From NCBI RefSeq assembly GCF_007559275.1, contig NZ_VMHK01000007.1, positions 1 to 64,000 of the forward strand: 64,000 nucleotides of DNA, in the 5' to 3' direction. The notes below the pieces were generated by a model that was given only the letters and a program-made list of their open reading frames with translations, had not been told where the DNA came from and did no database searches. The translations under genes were made by a program, and so were the position numbers. The stretch's first letter is position 1, and every line of letters begins with the position of its first letter. This DNA comes from Bifidobacterium apousia. GTDB taxonomy: Bacteria; Actinomycetota; Actinomycetes; Actinomycetales; Bifidobacteriaceae. This document shows positions 1-8,783 of the stretch, piece by piece.

Positions 1-116
1 CCCCCGGTGAGGACAGGAGCATCCGCCTGGGCGGATGCGACGCCCAGGCCCGCAAGCATTCCCAGCAGGATGACAGCCATCGCCAGGATGCGACGCAGAC
101 GGGAAACCAGATGCAT
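1..116 (-). CDS. Secreted or membrane-anchored protein, N-terminus only (possibly TPM-domain)
   Basis: Only the first 38 codons are inside the window; the gene runs off the left edge on the minus strand. They encode a textbook signal peptide: a basic start (MHLVSRLRR), a hydrophobic core rich in Leu, Ala, Val and Gly, and an Ala-Ser-Ala-type cleavage site near residues 27-31, followed by ADAPVLTG. The ATG at 116 follows a GAAGGGG stretch at a loose 10-base spacing. The mature start resembles bifidobacterial TPM-domain proteins, but that is a guess from eight residues. An inverted repeat (144-163) lies in its likely promoter. Confidence 0.55.
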   Translation of the reverse strand, partial: MHLVSRLRRILAMAVILLGMLAGLGVASAQADAPVLTG

Positions 117-143
117 CAAACCAAAACCCCTTCACCAAACACT

Positions 144-163
144 AAACGGAATCAACACCGTTT
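144..163. promoter_or_regulatory. Inverted repeat upstream of the left-edge gene
   Basis: AAACGG and CCGTTT arms are separated by 8 bases. On the minus strand the repeat falls between a TTGGCA and a TAGTGT hexamer about 18 bases apart, where a repressor site would sit. No regulator can be named. Confidence 0.3.
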
Positions 164-344
164 GCCAAAGTTTTTGCCTGCCAGCGCCCACCCTGCATCA
201 CATCGCATGAGCCAATGGCGCAAGCCAGCCGTCTTCTCGACATCCCCCGCTTTTCACCCTACCACCCAGCCAGAAAACAACACACGAGATGCAAATGCAC
301 GGCGGTGGGCCTAAGCAACAACTGATCCCATCTTGCCTGGCAGA

Positions 345-392
345 TAGAATGAACAGACAATACGTCACGGCCGCTGATCGGCCGATAAGGAG
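345..392 (+). promoter_or_regulatory. Promoter and leader of the aldo/keto reductase gene
   Basis: A TAGAAT -10-like hexamer (345-350) precedes a 10-bp perfect palindrome ATCGGCCGAT (377-386), which abuts the AAGGAG ribosome binding site (387-392). A decoy ATG at 394 opens a three-codon frame, ATG-ACT-ATA-TGA, that overlaps the real start at 402. Confidence 0.35.
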
Positions 393-401
393 CATGACTA
401 T

Positions 402-1241
402 ATGACCGGAAACGTTACCGACACCGTCATCACCCTCAACAATGGGGTCAGCATTCCCCAACTGGGTCTTGGGGTCTTCCAAACACCTGATGGCGAGGCC
501 ACCAGCCAGGCCGTCACCTGGGCCCTGCAGGCGGGCTATCGCCACATCGACACCGCCATGATCTACGGCAACGAGCAGTCCGTGGGGGAGGGGCTGCGCC
601 GCTCCGGTGTTGACCGGCGGGATGTCTTCCTGACCACCAAGCTCTGGAATGACGACATCCGTGCGGGGCGGGCCAAGGAGGCCTTCAAGGAGAGCCTGGA
701 CCGGCTGGGCGTGGACTACCTGGACCTCTACCTGATCCACTGGCCCGCCAAGGGCTGGCAGCAGGCCTGGGAGGACATGGAGGAGCTCTACACCCAGCGG
801 CGGGTGCGGGCCATCGGGGTCTGCAACTTCCAGAAGCACCACCTGGACGAGCTGCACACCATCAGCGGCACCAAGCCGGCCGTTGACCAGATCGAGTCCT
901 CGCCCCAGTTCGTCAACGACGACCTGATCGACTACTGCCACGGCACCCTGCGTGTGGACGTGGAGGCTTACAGCCCCTTGGGCGGCACCGGCGGCAACCT
1001 GCTGGCCGACCCCAGGCTCAAGGCCATGGCCGAGCGTTATGACCGCTCCCCGGCACAGATTGTGCTGCGCTGGCACCTGCAGCGCGGGGTCATCGTCATC
1101 CCCAAGTCCACCCACAAGGAGCGGATCGAGCAGAACGCGCAGGTCTTCGACTTCGAGCTGAGCGACGAGGATATGAAGGCCATCACCGCCATGAACAGGG
1201 ACGAGCGCACCGGCGCGGATCCCGACAACTTCGACTTCTGA
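402..1241 (+). CDS. Aldo/keto reductase, 2,5-diketo-D-gluconate reductase type
   Basis: This 279-residue protein is a full-length NADPH-dependent aldo/keto reductase, a cytosolic enzyme that reduces carbonyl groups of sugars and aldehydes. The four catalytic residues are all visible: Asp50 and Tyr55 (in HIDTAMIYGNE), Lys80 (FLTTKLW) and His113 (LYLIHWP). The C-terminal cofactor-binding segment VIVIPKSTHKERI is typical of the family. The start at 402 has AAGGAG nine bases upstream. It is a single-gene unit, convergent with the alarmone synthetase gene, and a strong hairpin follows its stop. The physiological substrate cannot be read from sequence. Confidence 0.93.
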   Translation: MTGNVTDTVITLNNGVSIPQLGLGVFQTPDGEATSQAVTWALQAGYRHIDTAMIYGNEQSVGEGLRRSGVDRRDVFLTTKLWNDDIRAGRAKEAFKESLDRLGVDYLDLYLIHWPAKGWQQAWEDMEELYTQRRVRAIGVCNFQKHHLDELHTISGTKPAVDQIESSPQFVNDDLIDYCHGTLRVDVEAYSPLGGTGGNLLADPRLKAMAERYDRSPAQIVLRWHLQRGVIVIPKSTHKERIEQNAQVFDFELSDEDMKAITAMNRDERTGADPDNFDF

Positions 1242-1253
1242 GGGATGGTGGTA

Positions 1254-1292
1254 CAGGAGGAGACCCGACCTTGCAGGCGGGGCCTCCTCCTG
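1254..1292. terminator. Bidirectional terminator hairpin
   Basis: A perfect 9-bp stem, CAGGAGGAG with CTCCTCCTG, encloses a second CCCG/CGGG pairing. It lies between two convergent genes, 12 bases after the reductase stop. There is no long T-run, as is common in high-G+C Actinobacteria. Confidence 0.7.
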
Positions 1293-1361
1293 GGACCCGG
1301 CGGAAGCCCCAACCCTTCCACCTGGCCTGGTCTCTATGGTAAAGGATTTGTGACGATTCAG

Positions 1362-2111
1362 CTAATCGGCATTGCCGCTGATGGCTTCGTCGTCGGCCTC
1401 CTGCTCCTGGGGCGAACCTGAGATGTCGCGGTGGATGGACTGCATCTGCACCTCGATGTTCTGCAGGGATCGGGCGCAGTCCAGCAGGGTCTGCGAATGC
1501 TCGGCCAGGCGGGCGTCGGGCAGGTCGGACTTGTAGCGCAGCTGGTGCTCCAGGGAGGCCCAGTAGTCCATGGCGATGGTGCGGAACTGCACCTCGACCG
1601 GCGTGTAGTGGGGGCCCGAGGTCAGGAAGACCGGCACGGCGTAGATGACGTGCAGGCTGCGGTAGCCGTTCATCTTGGGGTTGCGGATGTAGTCCTTGAC
1701 CCTCAGCACCTGGATGTCCGACTGGTCGGAGAGGTAGCGGGAGACCGAATAGACGTCGTCCCGGTAGTTGCAGATGACGCGCACGCCGGCCACGTCGAAG
1801 ATGTGATCGCGCACCGAGGGAATGGTGACGGGCAGGTTCTTGCGGTGCAGCTTGCCGATCAGGGAGTCCACGCTCTTGAGCCGGCGCTCCATGTGGTGGA
1901 TGGGGTTGTGGCTGAACCGGACCTGGAATTCCGTGTCCAGCACGTCCAGCTTGGTCGAAATCTCATACATGGCCCCCTCGTAGGTCTGCATGAGATTGAC
2001 GAATTCCGTTATCTCGTCGATGTCCAGCTTGGGACGGTCCTTTTCGTCCAAGTCCGACAGTCGCTGCTTCATTTCGGATGCGCTCATGGCACTGTTACGG
2101 TCGAGAATCAC
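1362..2111 (-). CDS. Small alarmone synthetase (GTP pyrophosphokinase, RelQ/YjbM type)
   Basis: The protein holds only the RelA/SpoT synthetase domain, which transfers pyrophosphate from ATP to GTP or GDP to make (p)ppGpp; there is no HD hydrolase, TGS or ACT domain. Diagnostic stretches are GVRVICNYRDDVYSVSRYL, NPKMNGYRSLHVIY and VEVQFRTIAMDYWASLEHQL. The tail is acidic. I chose the GTG at 2111 because GGGAGG lies five bases upstream, giving 249 residues; an ATG at 2087 (MSASEMKQ) is the alternative. It is divergent from miaB. A long bifunctional Rel is encoded at 39714, so this enzyme probably adds a separately controlled source of alarmone. Confidence 0.9.
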   Translation of the reverse strand: MILDRNSAMSASEMKQRLSDLDEKDRPKLDIDEITEFVNLMQTYEGAMYEISTKLDVLDTEFQVRFSHNPIHHMERRLKSVDSLIGKLHRKNLPVTIPSVRDHIFDVAGVRVICNYRDDVYSVSRYLSDQSDIQVLRVKDYIRNPKMNGYRSLHVIYAVPVFLTSGPHYTPVEVQFRTIAMDYWASLEHQLRYKSDLPDARLAEHSQTLLDCARSLQNIEVQMQSIHRDISGSPQEQEADDEAISGNAD

Positions 2112-2137
2112 ATGAACCTCCCATGCCGCCGTTCGTA

Positions 2138-2152
2138 ACCATGACTCATGGT
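2138..2152. promoter_or_regulatory. Inverted repeat between the alarmone synthetase gene and miaB
   Basis: ACCATGA and TCATGGT arms flank a single central base, giving a 15-bp near-perfect palindrome. It lies in the 94-base divergent intergenic space, upstream of the synthetase ribosome binding site. A regulator dimer could bind here; none is identified. Confidence 0.3.
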
Positions 2153-2191
2153 ACGCACAGGCCCCGATGGCCGCGGGACCCGACCTGCGCA

Positions 2192-2197
2192 TACAAT
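2192..2197 (+). promoter_or_regulatory. -10 element of miaB, apparent leaderless promoter
   Basis: TACAAT ends eight bases before the ATG at 2206. Transcription would begin at or within two bases of the start codon. No Shine-Dalgarno sequence is present. Confidence 0.5.
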
Positions 2198-2205
2198 CGT
2201 GGCTT

Positions 2206-3624
2206 ATGGAAGCAGGCGAGGGCATGAGCGTGACCGCTCAGCGTAAGGACAGCAGGGGCGTCTACTATGTGCGGACCCTGGGCTGCCAGATGAACGAGCA
2301 CGATTCCGAGCGGATCGCCGGGGTGCTCCGGGCCCAGGGCTACCAGCAGGCCACGCCTGAGCAGGTCCGCGCGCGCGAGGTGGACGTGATGGTGCTCAAC
2401 ACCTGCGCCGTGCGCGACAACGCCACCCAGCGCATGTACGGGACCATCGGGCGCTGGCACAGGTTCAAGCAGCACAAGCCCGACACGCGGATCGCCGTGG
2501 GCGGCTGCATGGCCCAGAAGGACCGGGAGCGGATCGTGAAGGCGGCGCCCTGGGTGGATGCGGTCTTCGGCACCAGGGACATCGGCTCGCTGCCGGGCCT
2601 GCTGGACAAGGCCCGCAAGGACGGGCGGCCCCAGGTGGGGGTTACGCAGGAGCTGCGGGATCTGCCCAGGCGGCTGCCGGCGGTCAGGGCCTCGCGCTCG
2701 CAGGCCTGGGTGTCCATATCGGTCGGCTGCAACAACACCTGCACCTTCTGCATTGTGCCCTCGGTGCGCGGGCGGGAGCGGGACCGTTCCATGGACGACA
2801 TCCTGCAGGAGGTTGAGGACTGCGTGCGCTCCGGTGCCCGCCAGGTGACCCTGCTGGGGCAGAACGTCAACTCCTACGGCTGGTCCACGGGGGACCGCTA
2901 CGCCTTCGCCCGGCTCCTGCGCGCCTGCGGACAGGTGCCTGGGCTGGAGCGGATCCGCTTCACCTCGCCCCACCCGGCGGCCTTCACCGACGATGTGATC
3001 GCCGCCATGGCCGAGACGCCCACGGTCATGCACCAGCTGCACATGCCCCTGCAGTCGGGCTCCGACCGGATTCTGCGGGCCATGAGGCGCTCCTACCGGT
3101 CCCAGCGCTTTCTGCAGATACTGGACAAGGTGCGGGCTGCCATGCCCGATGCCCTGATCACCACCGACATCATCGTGGGCTTCCCCGGGGAGACCGAGGA
3201 GGACTTCCAGGCCACCATGGATGTAGTGCGCCGGGCGCGTTTCTCGTCGGCCTTCATCTTTGAGTATTCGCCTCGTCCGGGCACTCCAGCCGCGCGCATG
3301 CCCCAGCTGCCCAAGGCCGTGGTCCAGGACCGGTTCGAGCGGCTGCAGGCCCTGCAGGAGTCCATCACCATGGAGCACATGCAGGCCTTCCTGGGCAAAG
3401 AGGTGGAAGTGCTGATCGGCGACGGGCACGGTCGGCACGACGGCAGCACCCATCGGGTGACCGGGCACGAGCGTACCGGGGTGCTGGTCCACGTCGGCGT
3501 GCCCCAGGGGATGCCTGCGCCAAAGCCCGGGGATCTCGTGACCTGCACCGTCACCCAGGCCGGGCCCCACTATTTGATCGCTGACCCGGATCCTCGGGCG
3601 GGGCAGGTCTATGTCATCCGCTGA
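2206..3624 (+). CDS. miaB: tRNA-2-methylthio-N6-dimethylallyladenosine synthase MiaB
   Basis: This radical-SAM methylthiotransferase adds the 2-methylthio group to i6A37 of tRNAs reading UNN codons, using the product of MiaA encoded next. With the start at 2206 it has 472 residues. The N-terminal UPF0004 cluster cysteines are C27 ([11 protein letters not shown]), C67 (NTCAVRDNA) and C101 (GGCMAQK). The radical-SAM CxxxCxxC is C175-C179-C182. A TRAM domain closes the protein. The ATG at 2206 is preferred because a TACAAT box lies just upstream; ATG 2224 (MSVTAQRK) is possible. Its end overlaps miaA by 14 bases, so the two are translationally linked. Confidence 0.95.
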   Translation: MEAGEGMSVTAQRKDSRGVYYVRTLGCQMNEHDSERIAGVLRAQGYQQATPEQVRAREVDVMVLNTCAVRDNATQRMYGTIGRWHRFKQHKPDTRIAVGGCMAQKDRERIVKAAPWVDAVFGTRDIGSLPGLLDKARKDGRPQVGVTQELRDLPRRLPAVRASRSQAWVSISVGCNNTCTFCIVPSVRGRERDRSMDDILQEVEDCVRSGARQVTLLGQNVNSYGWSTGDRYAFARLLRACGQVPGLERIRFTSPHPAAFTDDVIAAMAETPTVMHQLHMPLQSGSDRILRAMRRSYRSQRFLQILDKVRAAMPDALITTDIIVGFPGETEEDFQATMDVVRRARFSSAFIFEYSPRPGTPAARMPQLPKAVVQDRFERLQALQESITMEHMQAFLGKEVEVLIGDGHGRHDGSTHRVTGHERTGVLVHVGVPQGMPAPKPGDLVTCTVTQAGPHYLIADPDPRAGQVYVIR

Positions 3625-4615
3625 ACCCCGCATCGTCTCCATCGTGGGTCCCACAGCCTCGGGCAAGACCGCCCTGGGCGTGGCCCTGGCACAGGCGCTC
3701 CAGGCGCGCGGGCAGACGGCCCATATCGTCAATGCCGATGCTTATCAGATGTACCGGGGGATGGACGTGGGCACGGCCAAGCCTTCGGCAGGGGAGCGGC
3801 AGGCGGTGGTCCACCACCTGATCGACATCATCGAGCCGGAGGAGGCCATGAGCGTGGCCCGCTTCCAGGCCATGGCCCGGTCCCTGATATCCGACCTGCG
3901 GGCGCAGGGAATCCGGCCCATTCTCGTCGGCGGATCCGGGCTCTATACCCGGGCGGTCATCGACGATCTGTCCTTCCCCGGCACCGACCCGGCGGTCAGG
4001 GCCAGGCTGGAGGAGCGGGCCCAAAAGGAGGGACCCGGGCTGCTCTTCCGCGAGCTGCAGGAACGGGACCCGGAGGCTGCGGCCCGGATGGATCCTCGGA
4101 ACGTGCGGCGGACCGTGCGGGCTCTGGAGGTCATGGAGATCACCGGACGGCCCTATTCGGCCAGCCTGCCCCGGTACCGCTACCTGCTGCCCGCCCTGCA
4201 ACTGGGGCTGGACCTGCCCCGGGAGGAACTGGACCGCAGGATCGACCGACGCACCCAGGCCATGCGCGACCAGGGGCTGGTCGACGAGGTGAGCGGGCTG
4301 CGCAACCGCCTGGGGACCACGGCCTCACGCGCCCTGGGCTACCAGCAGATTCTGGACTACCTGGACGGCCGCACCGACCTGGATGCCGCCTTCGGTCTGA
4401 TAGCGCAGAAGACCAAGCGCCTGGCCCGCAAGCAGATGGGCTGGTTCGGCCGGGACCCACGTATCCACTGGCTGAATGCCCTGGCCCCGGACCTGGCCCG
4501 GCAGGCCCTGGACCTGGTGGACCAGGCCGACCAAGGCTGCTTCGACCAGGTGGACGCCCAGGCCGACCAGTTGGACCAGGGGAGGGTGACCAGACACCAT
4601 CTGGGCGCGCTTTGA
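3611..4615 (+). CDS. miaA: tRNA dimethylallyltransferase MiaA
   Basis: MiaA transfers a dimethylallyl group from DMAPP to N6 of A37, the first step of the modification completed by MiaB. The 334-residue protein has the P-loop GPTASGKT (residues 14-21), the substrate loop [19 protein letters not shown] and the [14 protein letters not shown] segment. The more usual loop reads DS/DxxQVYR, so the AYQMY version is a mild variant. It starts inside the end of miaB. Its stop codon lies within the promoter of the next gene, so the merR operator is also the end of this coding sequence. Confidence 0.95.
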   Translation: MSSAEPRIVSIVGPTASGKTALGVALAQALQARGQTAHIVNADAYQMYRGMDVGTAKPSAGERQAVVHHLIDIIEPEEAMSVARFQAMARSLISDLRAQGIRPILVGGSGLYTRAVIDDLSFPGTDPAVRARLEERAQKEGPGLLFRELQERDPEAAARMDPRNVRRTVRALEVMEITGRPYSASLPRYRYLLPALQLGLDLPREELDRRIDRRTQAMRDQGLVDEVSGLRNRLGTTASRALGYQQILDYLDGRTDLDAAFGLIAQKTKRLARKQMGWFGRDPRIHWLNALAPDLARQALDLVDQADQGCFDQVDAQADQLDQGRVTRHHLGAL

Positions 4616-4641
4616 CTTCAAGTACTTGAAGTTCCTAGGCT
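4612..4641 (+). promoter_or_regulatory. merR-family promoter with an 18-bp perfect palindromic operator
   Basis: TTGACT (-35, 4612-4617) and TAGGCT (-10, 4636-4641) are 18 bases apart. The perfect palindrome ACTTCAAGTACTTGAAGT (4615-4632) fills the spacer. This is the classical arrangement in which a MerR dimer untwists an over-long spacer. The -10 lies eight bases before the ATG at 4650, so the transcript should be nearly leaderless. The -35 overlaps the miaA stop codon. Confidence 0.8.
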
Positions 4642-4649
4642 GGACGGGT

Positions 4650-5171
4650 ATGACCACCATCACGCAGCCCCAGGCTGAAACCCAGACCGTCCAAACCCAG
4701 CCCGACCATGAATCAGGGCCCTGGTACACCATCCGCCAGGCCTCGCTCATGTCGGGGATGCCGGAGACCACCCTGCGCTACTACGAGACCATCGGCATCA
4801 TTCCGCCCATTGCCAGGGATCCCTCAAGCGGCCACCGCTGCTACAGCCAGGAGGATCTGAACCTGCTGGAGACCATCTCCTGCCTGAGCGCCACGGGCAT
4901 GTCCCTGGAGCATATGCGGGAGTATCTGGGCAACCGCGCTGGGGGAGCCCAGGCCGCCGGACGGCAGATCGAACTCCTGGACGAGCAGGGACGGCGGCTG
5001 GACCAGCGGATGGCCGACCTGCAGGCGCGGAAGCGCTATGTGCAGCTCAAAATACAATACTGGGGTCACGTCCGTGACCACGACCAGGCCGGTGCGACAG
5101 AACTGATCAACCAGAGTGCCCAGATCATCGAGGCCGCCAAGCGCAGCGGCAACGAGCGGCTGGCGGGCTGA
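4650..5171 (+). CDS. MerR-family transcriptional regulator
   Basis: The 173-residue protein starts with a ~24-residue Gln/Thr-rich tail. A MerR winged-helix DNA-binding domain follows (YTIRQASLMSGMPETTLRYYE, GHRCYSQEDLNLLETI), then a dimerisation coiled coil (residues ~85-130). The C-terminal region has no cysteine cluster for metal sensing, so a metal sensor of the MerR/CueR type is unlikely. It looks more like the AdhR/NmlR-like group that answers electrophiles or redox stress, by analogy only. The palindrome in its own promoter implies autoregulation. The ATG at 4650 is placed by the -10 element; an upstream TTG at 4626 would lie inside the operator. Confidence 0.85.
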   Translation: MTTITQPQAETQTVQTQPDHESGPWYTIRQASLMSGMPETTLRYYETIGIIPPIARDPSSGHRCYSQEDLNLLETISCLSATGMSLEHMREYLGNRAGGAQAAGRQIELLDEQGRRLDQRMADLQARKRYVQLKIQYWGHVRDHDQAGATELINQSAQIIEAAKRSGNERLAG

Positions 5172-5195
5172 GACTGCCGGGCTGAGGGTGTCGGC

Positions 5196-5915
5196 TCAGT
5201 GGGCTGGGCCCTGGTCCCATCCGGCGATCAGGAATATTCTGGTTGGATTGACCGGGCGGACCATGCCCGCGATCAGGGCCTGCAGGTCGTCGGTGTCGCC
5301 CCGGAGCGCTCGCTGGAGGGCCCGGCGGTGGGCGGTCGGATCAGCCCGTCCCCAGTCCAGGTCCCAGCCTGCATCGTGGGACAGGCGTGAGAGGAAGATG
5401 CGCAGGGTCATGCCGTCGCAGTCGGCGAAGGGATGCAGGTAGGAGAGCTCGTCGTAGTAATGGGCCAGGCGCTCCACGAAGACCGGACGGTCCAGGCTGG
5501 CCAGGTTGCGTTCGGCCGCCAGCTCCTGGCCGATGGCTGCCGCTCCCTGCTCCAGCATGGCCGCCGGGTACAGGCTGGTGTTGTCGTCTGGTTGAGGTCG
5601 GCGCAGCGCTCGCTCTTCCGGCAGGCTGGGCAGCAGCCGGCGGTGGATGGCCCACAGCTCTGCAAGATCGCCCTCGGTCGCCCAAGGCCGCTGACAGACC
5701 AGGATGGTCCGCAGAAAGAGGGCATCCACATTGGCGTTCGTACTATTGCTCTGGGCTTCCAAGCGTCGGGCCGTGTCGGCCAGTGCCTCAGTCTGCTTCC
5801 TGCCTGCCATGAAGTCGCTGGCTGCCTGCAGGGCCGAAGGACTGGGATGACGGTCATCCAGAAGCAGGTTGCGCAGGGCGAAGGCCACGGCGCTCTGACG
5901 TTCGGCTGGTGTCAT
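5196..5915 (-). CDS. Fic-domain protein with a degenerate active-site motif
   Basis: Residues ~145-225 match the E. coli Fic/VbhT-like fold: ERLAHYYDELSYLHPF, then an IFLSRLSHDAGWDLDW helix. Fic enzymes AMP-modify hydroxyl side chains of target proteins. The canonical motif is HPFx(D/E)GNGRxxR; here residues 161-172 read HPFADCDGMTLR. The catalytic His161, Pro, Phe, the acidic residue and the final Arg remain, but the Gly-Asn of the phosphate-binding turn is Cys-Asp and the first Arg is Met. Normal AMPylation may be lost or altered. No antitoxin gene adjoins it. The 239-residue start at 5915 is supported by TAGCAT seven bases upstream. It is divergent from ftsK. Confidence 0.8.
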   Translation of the reverse strand: MTPAERQSAVAFALRNLLLDDRHPSPSALQAASDFMAGRKQTEALADTARRLEAQSNSTNANVDALFLRTILVCQRPWATEGDLAELWAIHRRLLPSLPEERALRRPQPDDNTSLYPAAMLEQGAAAIGQELAAERNLASLDRPVFVERLAHYYDELSYLHPFADCDGMTLRIFLSRLSHDAGWDLDWGRADPTAHRRALQRALRGDTDDLQALIAGMVRPVNPTRIFLIAGWDQGPAH

Positions 5916-5922
5916 GCCAACG

Positions 5923-5928
5923 ATGCTA
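5923..5928 (-). promoter_or_regulatory. -10 element of the Fic gene, leaderless
   Basis: TAGCAT on the minus strand is followed by seven bases and the ATG at 5915. There is no ribosome binding site. Confidence 0.45.
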
Positions 5929-6000
5929 GCCCTGGCGGCCCCCGTCTGGAAGAGTTGTGCACACTGACCCGGCGGGCCCGATGCGGACCGGGGTTCTGGG

Positions 6001-6006
6001 TAGGCT
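6001..6006 (+). promoter_or_regulatory. -10 element of ftsK
   Basis: TAGGCT ends nine bases before the ftsK ATG. GAAAGG between the two could act as a weak ribosome binding site if transcription starts earlier. The 100-base space to the divergent Fic start holds both promoters. Confidence 0.4.
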
Positions 6007-6015
6007 GAAAGGGTT

Positions 6016-8676
6016 ATGACACGTAAGCAGCAAGCAGACGCACGCGGTCGCGGCCGGACCGCATCCAAGGACAGCCAGGACCCGGAACCCTTCTGGCACA
6101 AGGCCTTGCTGGCCCTGCCCCGGGGCCTGGGATCCCTGGTGCGTGCCGTGGCCGGCAAAAACGGCGACAACTCCGCCTACCGCAAGGACGGGCTCTGCTT
6201 CGTGCTGGTCATTCTGGCCGTGCTCTTCTGCGCCAGCGAATGGTTCCGAGTGAACGGCTTCCTGGGACGGGGGCTGCATGCCCTGGCTGCGGGCGTTCTG
6301 GGCCTCTGCAGCATCATCCTGCCGGTGGTCCTGCTCTTCGCGGCCTTCCGGCTGGTCTGCTACACCGGGCGCGAGGCGGGCAACCTGCCTGTGGTGGGCG
6401 GCCTCATGGTGGTGCTCTGGTCGGTCTGCTCCATTCTGGATGTGCTCATGGCTTCGGACCATCGTGGTTTCGACATGAGGGCCATCAGCGGCTCAGGCGG
6501 CCTTCTGGGGTTCGCTCTGGGTTCGCCTCTGGCCTGGGGGCTGTCCAAGGTCTTCGCCGTCATCATTTTCGTCCTTGTGGGCATTTTCGGCCTCTTTATC
6601 ACCTTCAGATTCCATATGAGCGACCTGGTTGCCTTGCTGCGCGGCAAGAGGACCCATGCCTCCGGCTCGGCTCCGGCGCAGACCGCTCCCAACGAGGTCA
6701 GGCTGGGGGATGACACCCTGCCTCTGGCGCCCGGCGTGCCCACCCACGAGGAGCAGGACCAGGAGGATGCCCGGGATTCCGGCCGTGGCGGGGTGGCCGG
6801 CTGGTTCAGTCGCTTGCTGCATGGCCGCATCGGCAAGGACACGGACACCCATCTTGAGCGTTACGAGGCTGACGAGCCCTTCTCCCAGGCGGCTTCGCTG
6901 GAGGGGGCTGACCAGGCTGAACAGGGTGATCAGGTGTCCACGCAGAACATGCCCGCGGTGGAGGCCCCGGCCACGGCCGCCCTTCTGGATGCCAGGGAGC
7001 AGGGGCACCCCAAGGTGGATCCGGCTGCCTTGTCCGGCGTGGGGGCCTCGGATCCCTGGGCCGCTGCCGCTGTCGCAGCCGACACCGTGCAGATGGATGC
7101 CCAGCCCGCTCCGGCTGCAGAAGCGTCAGGTTCCTCCGACGACCGCCAGGTGGACGAGAGCCGTCCCTACGTGCTGCCCAGCACGGACCTGCTGGTCAAG
7201 GGCAAGCCCCATGCGGTCAGGACCTCGGCCAACGACGCGGTCATCAAGGCCCTGCAATCGACCTTCCAGCAGTTCGACGTGGATGCCAAGGTGGTCGGCT
7301 TCCTGCGCGGCCCCTCGGTCACCCAGTACGAGGTGGAGCTGGGCCCGGGCGTCAAGGTGGAGAAGGTCACCAACCTTCAGCGCAACATCGCCTACGCGGT
7401 GGCCAGCTCGGACGTGCGCATCCTGTCGCCCATCCCTGGCAAGTCGGCCATCGGCATCGAAATTCCCAACGTGGACCGCGAGATCGTCCACCTGGGCGAC
7501 GTGCTGCGCTCCGACAAGGCCCAGCAGGACGACAACCCCATGATGACCGCCGTGGGCAAGGACGTGGAGGGCCACTATGTGACCGCCGACCTGACCAAGA
7601 TGCCCCACCTGCTGGTGGCCGGCGCCACGGGTTCGGGCAAGTCCAGCTTCATCAACTCCATGCTGGTTTCGCTGATCATGCGGGCCACGCCGGAGCAGGT
7701 CCGCCTGATCATGGTGGACCCCAAGCGCGTGGAGCTGAGCGCCTACGCCGGCATCCCCCACCTGCTCACGCCCATCATCACCGAACCCAAGAAGGCCGCC
7801 CAGGCCCTGGAATGGGTGGTCAAGGAGATGGACGCCCGCTACGACGACCTGCAGTTCTTCGGATTCCGGCACATCAAGGACTTCAACAAGGCTGTCCGCG
7901 AGGGCAAGGTCCACGCCCCCGCCGGCTCCAACCGCAAGGTGGCCCCCTACCCCTACCTGGTCGTGGTGGTCGACGAGATGGCCGACCTGATGATGGTGGC
8001 CAAGAATGACGTGGAGAGCTCCATTCAGCGGATCACCCAGCTGGCGCGTGCCGCCGGCGTCCACCTGGTCCTGGCCACCCAGCGGCCCTCGGTGGATGTG
8101 GTCACCGGCCTGATCAAGGCCAACATTCCCTCCAGGCTGGCCTTCGCCACATCGTCCTCAACGGATTCCCGGGTCATTCTGGATGCCACCGGCGCCGAGA
8201 CCCTGATCGGCCAGGGCGACGCCCTCTTCCTGCCCATGGGCCAGGCCAAACCCACCCGCGTCCAGGGCGCCTGGGTTTCCGAGTCCGAGATCCGCAAGGC
8301 GGTGGATTATGTGCGCACCCAGCGCAAGCCCCACTACCGTGAGGACATCGAGCAGATGGCCGACAAGGCCGACCACAAGAACGAGATCCAAGAGGAGATC
8401 GGCGACGACATGGACGAGCTGCTCCAGGCGGCCGAGCTGGTGGTGACCACCCAGTTCGGATCCACCTCCATGCTCCAGCGCAAGCTGCGTGTAGGCTTCG
8501 CCAGGGCAGGGAGGCTGATGGACCTGCTGGAGTCGAGGGGAATCGTGGGGCCGTCGGAGGGTTCCAAGGCCCGCGAGGTGCTCATCCAGCCGCCGCAGCT
8601 GCAGCAGGCCCTGGCCTTCATCCGAGGCGACGCCTCCTCCATGGATCCCGCCCCGGATGAGCAAGCGCAGGGCTGA
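6016..8676 (+). CDS. ftsK: DNA translocase FtsK/SpoIIIE
   Basis: FtsK is the septum-anchored motor that pumps chromosome ends into daughter cells during division. The 886-residue protein has a basic start, four hydrophobic segments between residues ~55 and 200, and a long acidic, Ala/Gln-rich linker (~205-390). The alpha/beta motor follows, with Walker [10 protein letters not shown] near residue 536 and Walker [14 protein letters not shown]. The C-terminal gamma winged helix ([32 protein letters not shown] region) reads KOPS-like guide sequences. Downstream pgsA has its own likely promoter. Confidence 0.96.
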   Translation: MTRKQQADARGRGRTASKDSQDPEPFWHKALLALPRGLGSLVRAVAGKNGDNSAYRKDGLCFVLVILAVLFCASEWFRVNGFLGRGLHALAAGVLGLCSIILPVVLLFAAFRLVCYTGREAGNLPVVGGLMVVLWSVCSILDVLMASDHRGFDMRAISGSGGLLGFALGSPLAWGLSKVFAVIIFVLVGIFGLFITFRFHMSDLVALLRGKRTHASGSAPAQTAPNEVRLGDDTLPLAPGVPTHEEQDQEDARDSGRGGVAGWFSRLLHGRIGKDTDTHLERYEADEPFSQAASLEGADQAEQGDQVSTQNMPAVEAPATAALLDAREQGHPKVDPAALSGVGASDPWAAAAVAADTVQMDAQPAPAAEASGSSDDRQVDESRPYVLPSTDLLVKGKPHAVRTSANDAVIKALQSTFQQFDVDAKVVGFLRGPSVTQYEVELGPGVKVEKVTNLQRNIAYAVASSDVRILSPIPGKSAIGIEIPNVDREIVHLGDVLRSDKAQQDDNPMMTAVGKDVEGHYVTADLTKMPHLLVAGATGSGKSSFINSMLVSLIMRATPEQVRLIMVDPKRVELSAYAGIPHLLTPIITEPKKAAQALEWVVKEMDARYDDLQFFGFRHIKDFNKAVREGKVHAPAGSNRKVAPYPYLVVVVDEMADLMMVAKNDVESSIQRITQLARAAGVHLVLATQRPSVDVVTGLIKANIPSRLAFATSSSTDSRVILDATGAETLIGQGDALFLPMGQAKPTRVQGAWVSESEIRKAVDYVRTQRKPHYREDIEQMADKADHKNEIQEEIGDDMDELLQAAELVVTTQFGSTSMLQRKLRVGFARAGRLMDLLESRGIVGPSEGSKAREVLIQPPQLQQALAFIRGDASSMDPAPDEQAQG

Positions 8677-8681
8677 ACATC

Positions 8682-8699
8682 GGCCCAAAAAGCTGGGCC
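8682..8699 (+). terminator. Hairpin after ftsK
   Basis: A 6-bp stem, GGCCCA with TGGGCC, encloses a six-base loop five bases after the ftsK stop. No T-run follows, so it is a weak or 3'-stabilising element. Confidence 0.35.
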
Positions 8700-8710
8700 T
8701 GGTCTACCGT

Positions 8711-8716
8711 TATGAT
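8711..8716 (+). promoter_or_regulatory. Possible -10 element for pgsA-cinA
   Basis: TATGAT matches the consensus at five of six positions and lies 68 bases before pgsA. No good -35 is seen. Confidence 0.3.
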
Positions 8717-8783
8717 GAAACTGCCGCCCGGCATCTCTTGTCGGACGGCCCGAGCGCACGAGTATCGCGTATAAGGAGTGGCA

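Noticed and set aside
198-1115. Long open frame on the minus strand opposite the aldo/keto reductase
   Set aside because: It mirrors the codon structure of the real gene; its product is a compositional shadow without recognisable motifs.
2146-3732. 528-codon minus-strand frame opposite miaB
   Set aside because: Antisense shadow in high-G+C DNA; His/Gly/Pro-rich and overlaps a gene with complete radical-SAM motifs.
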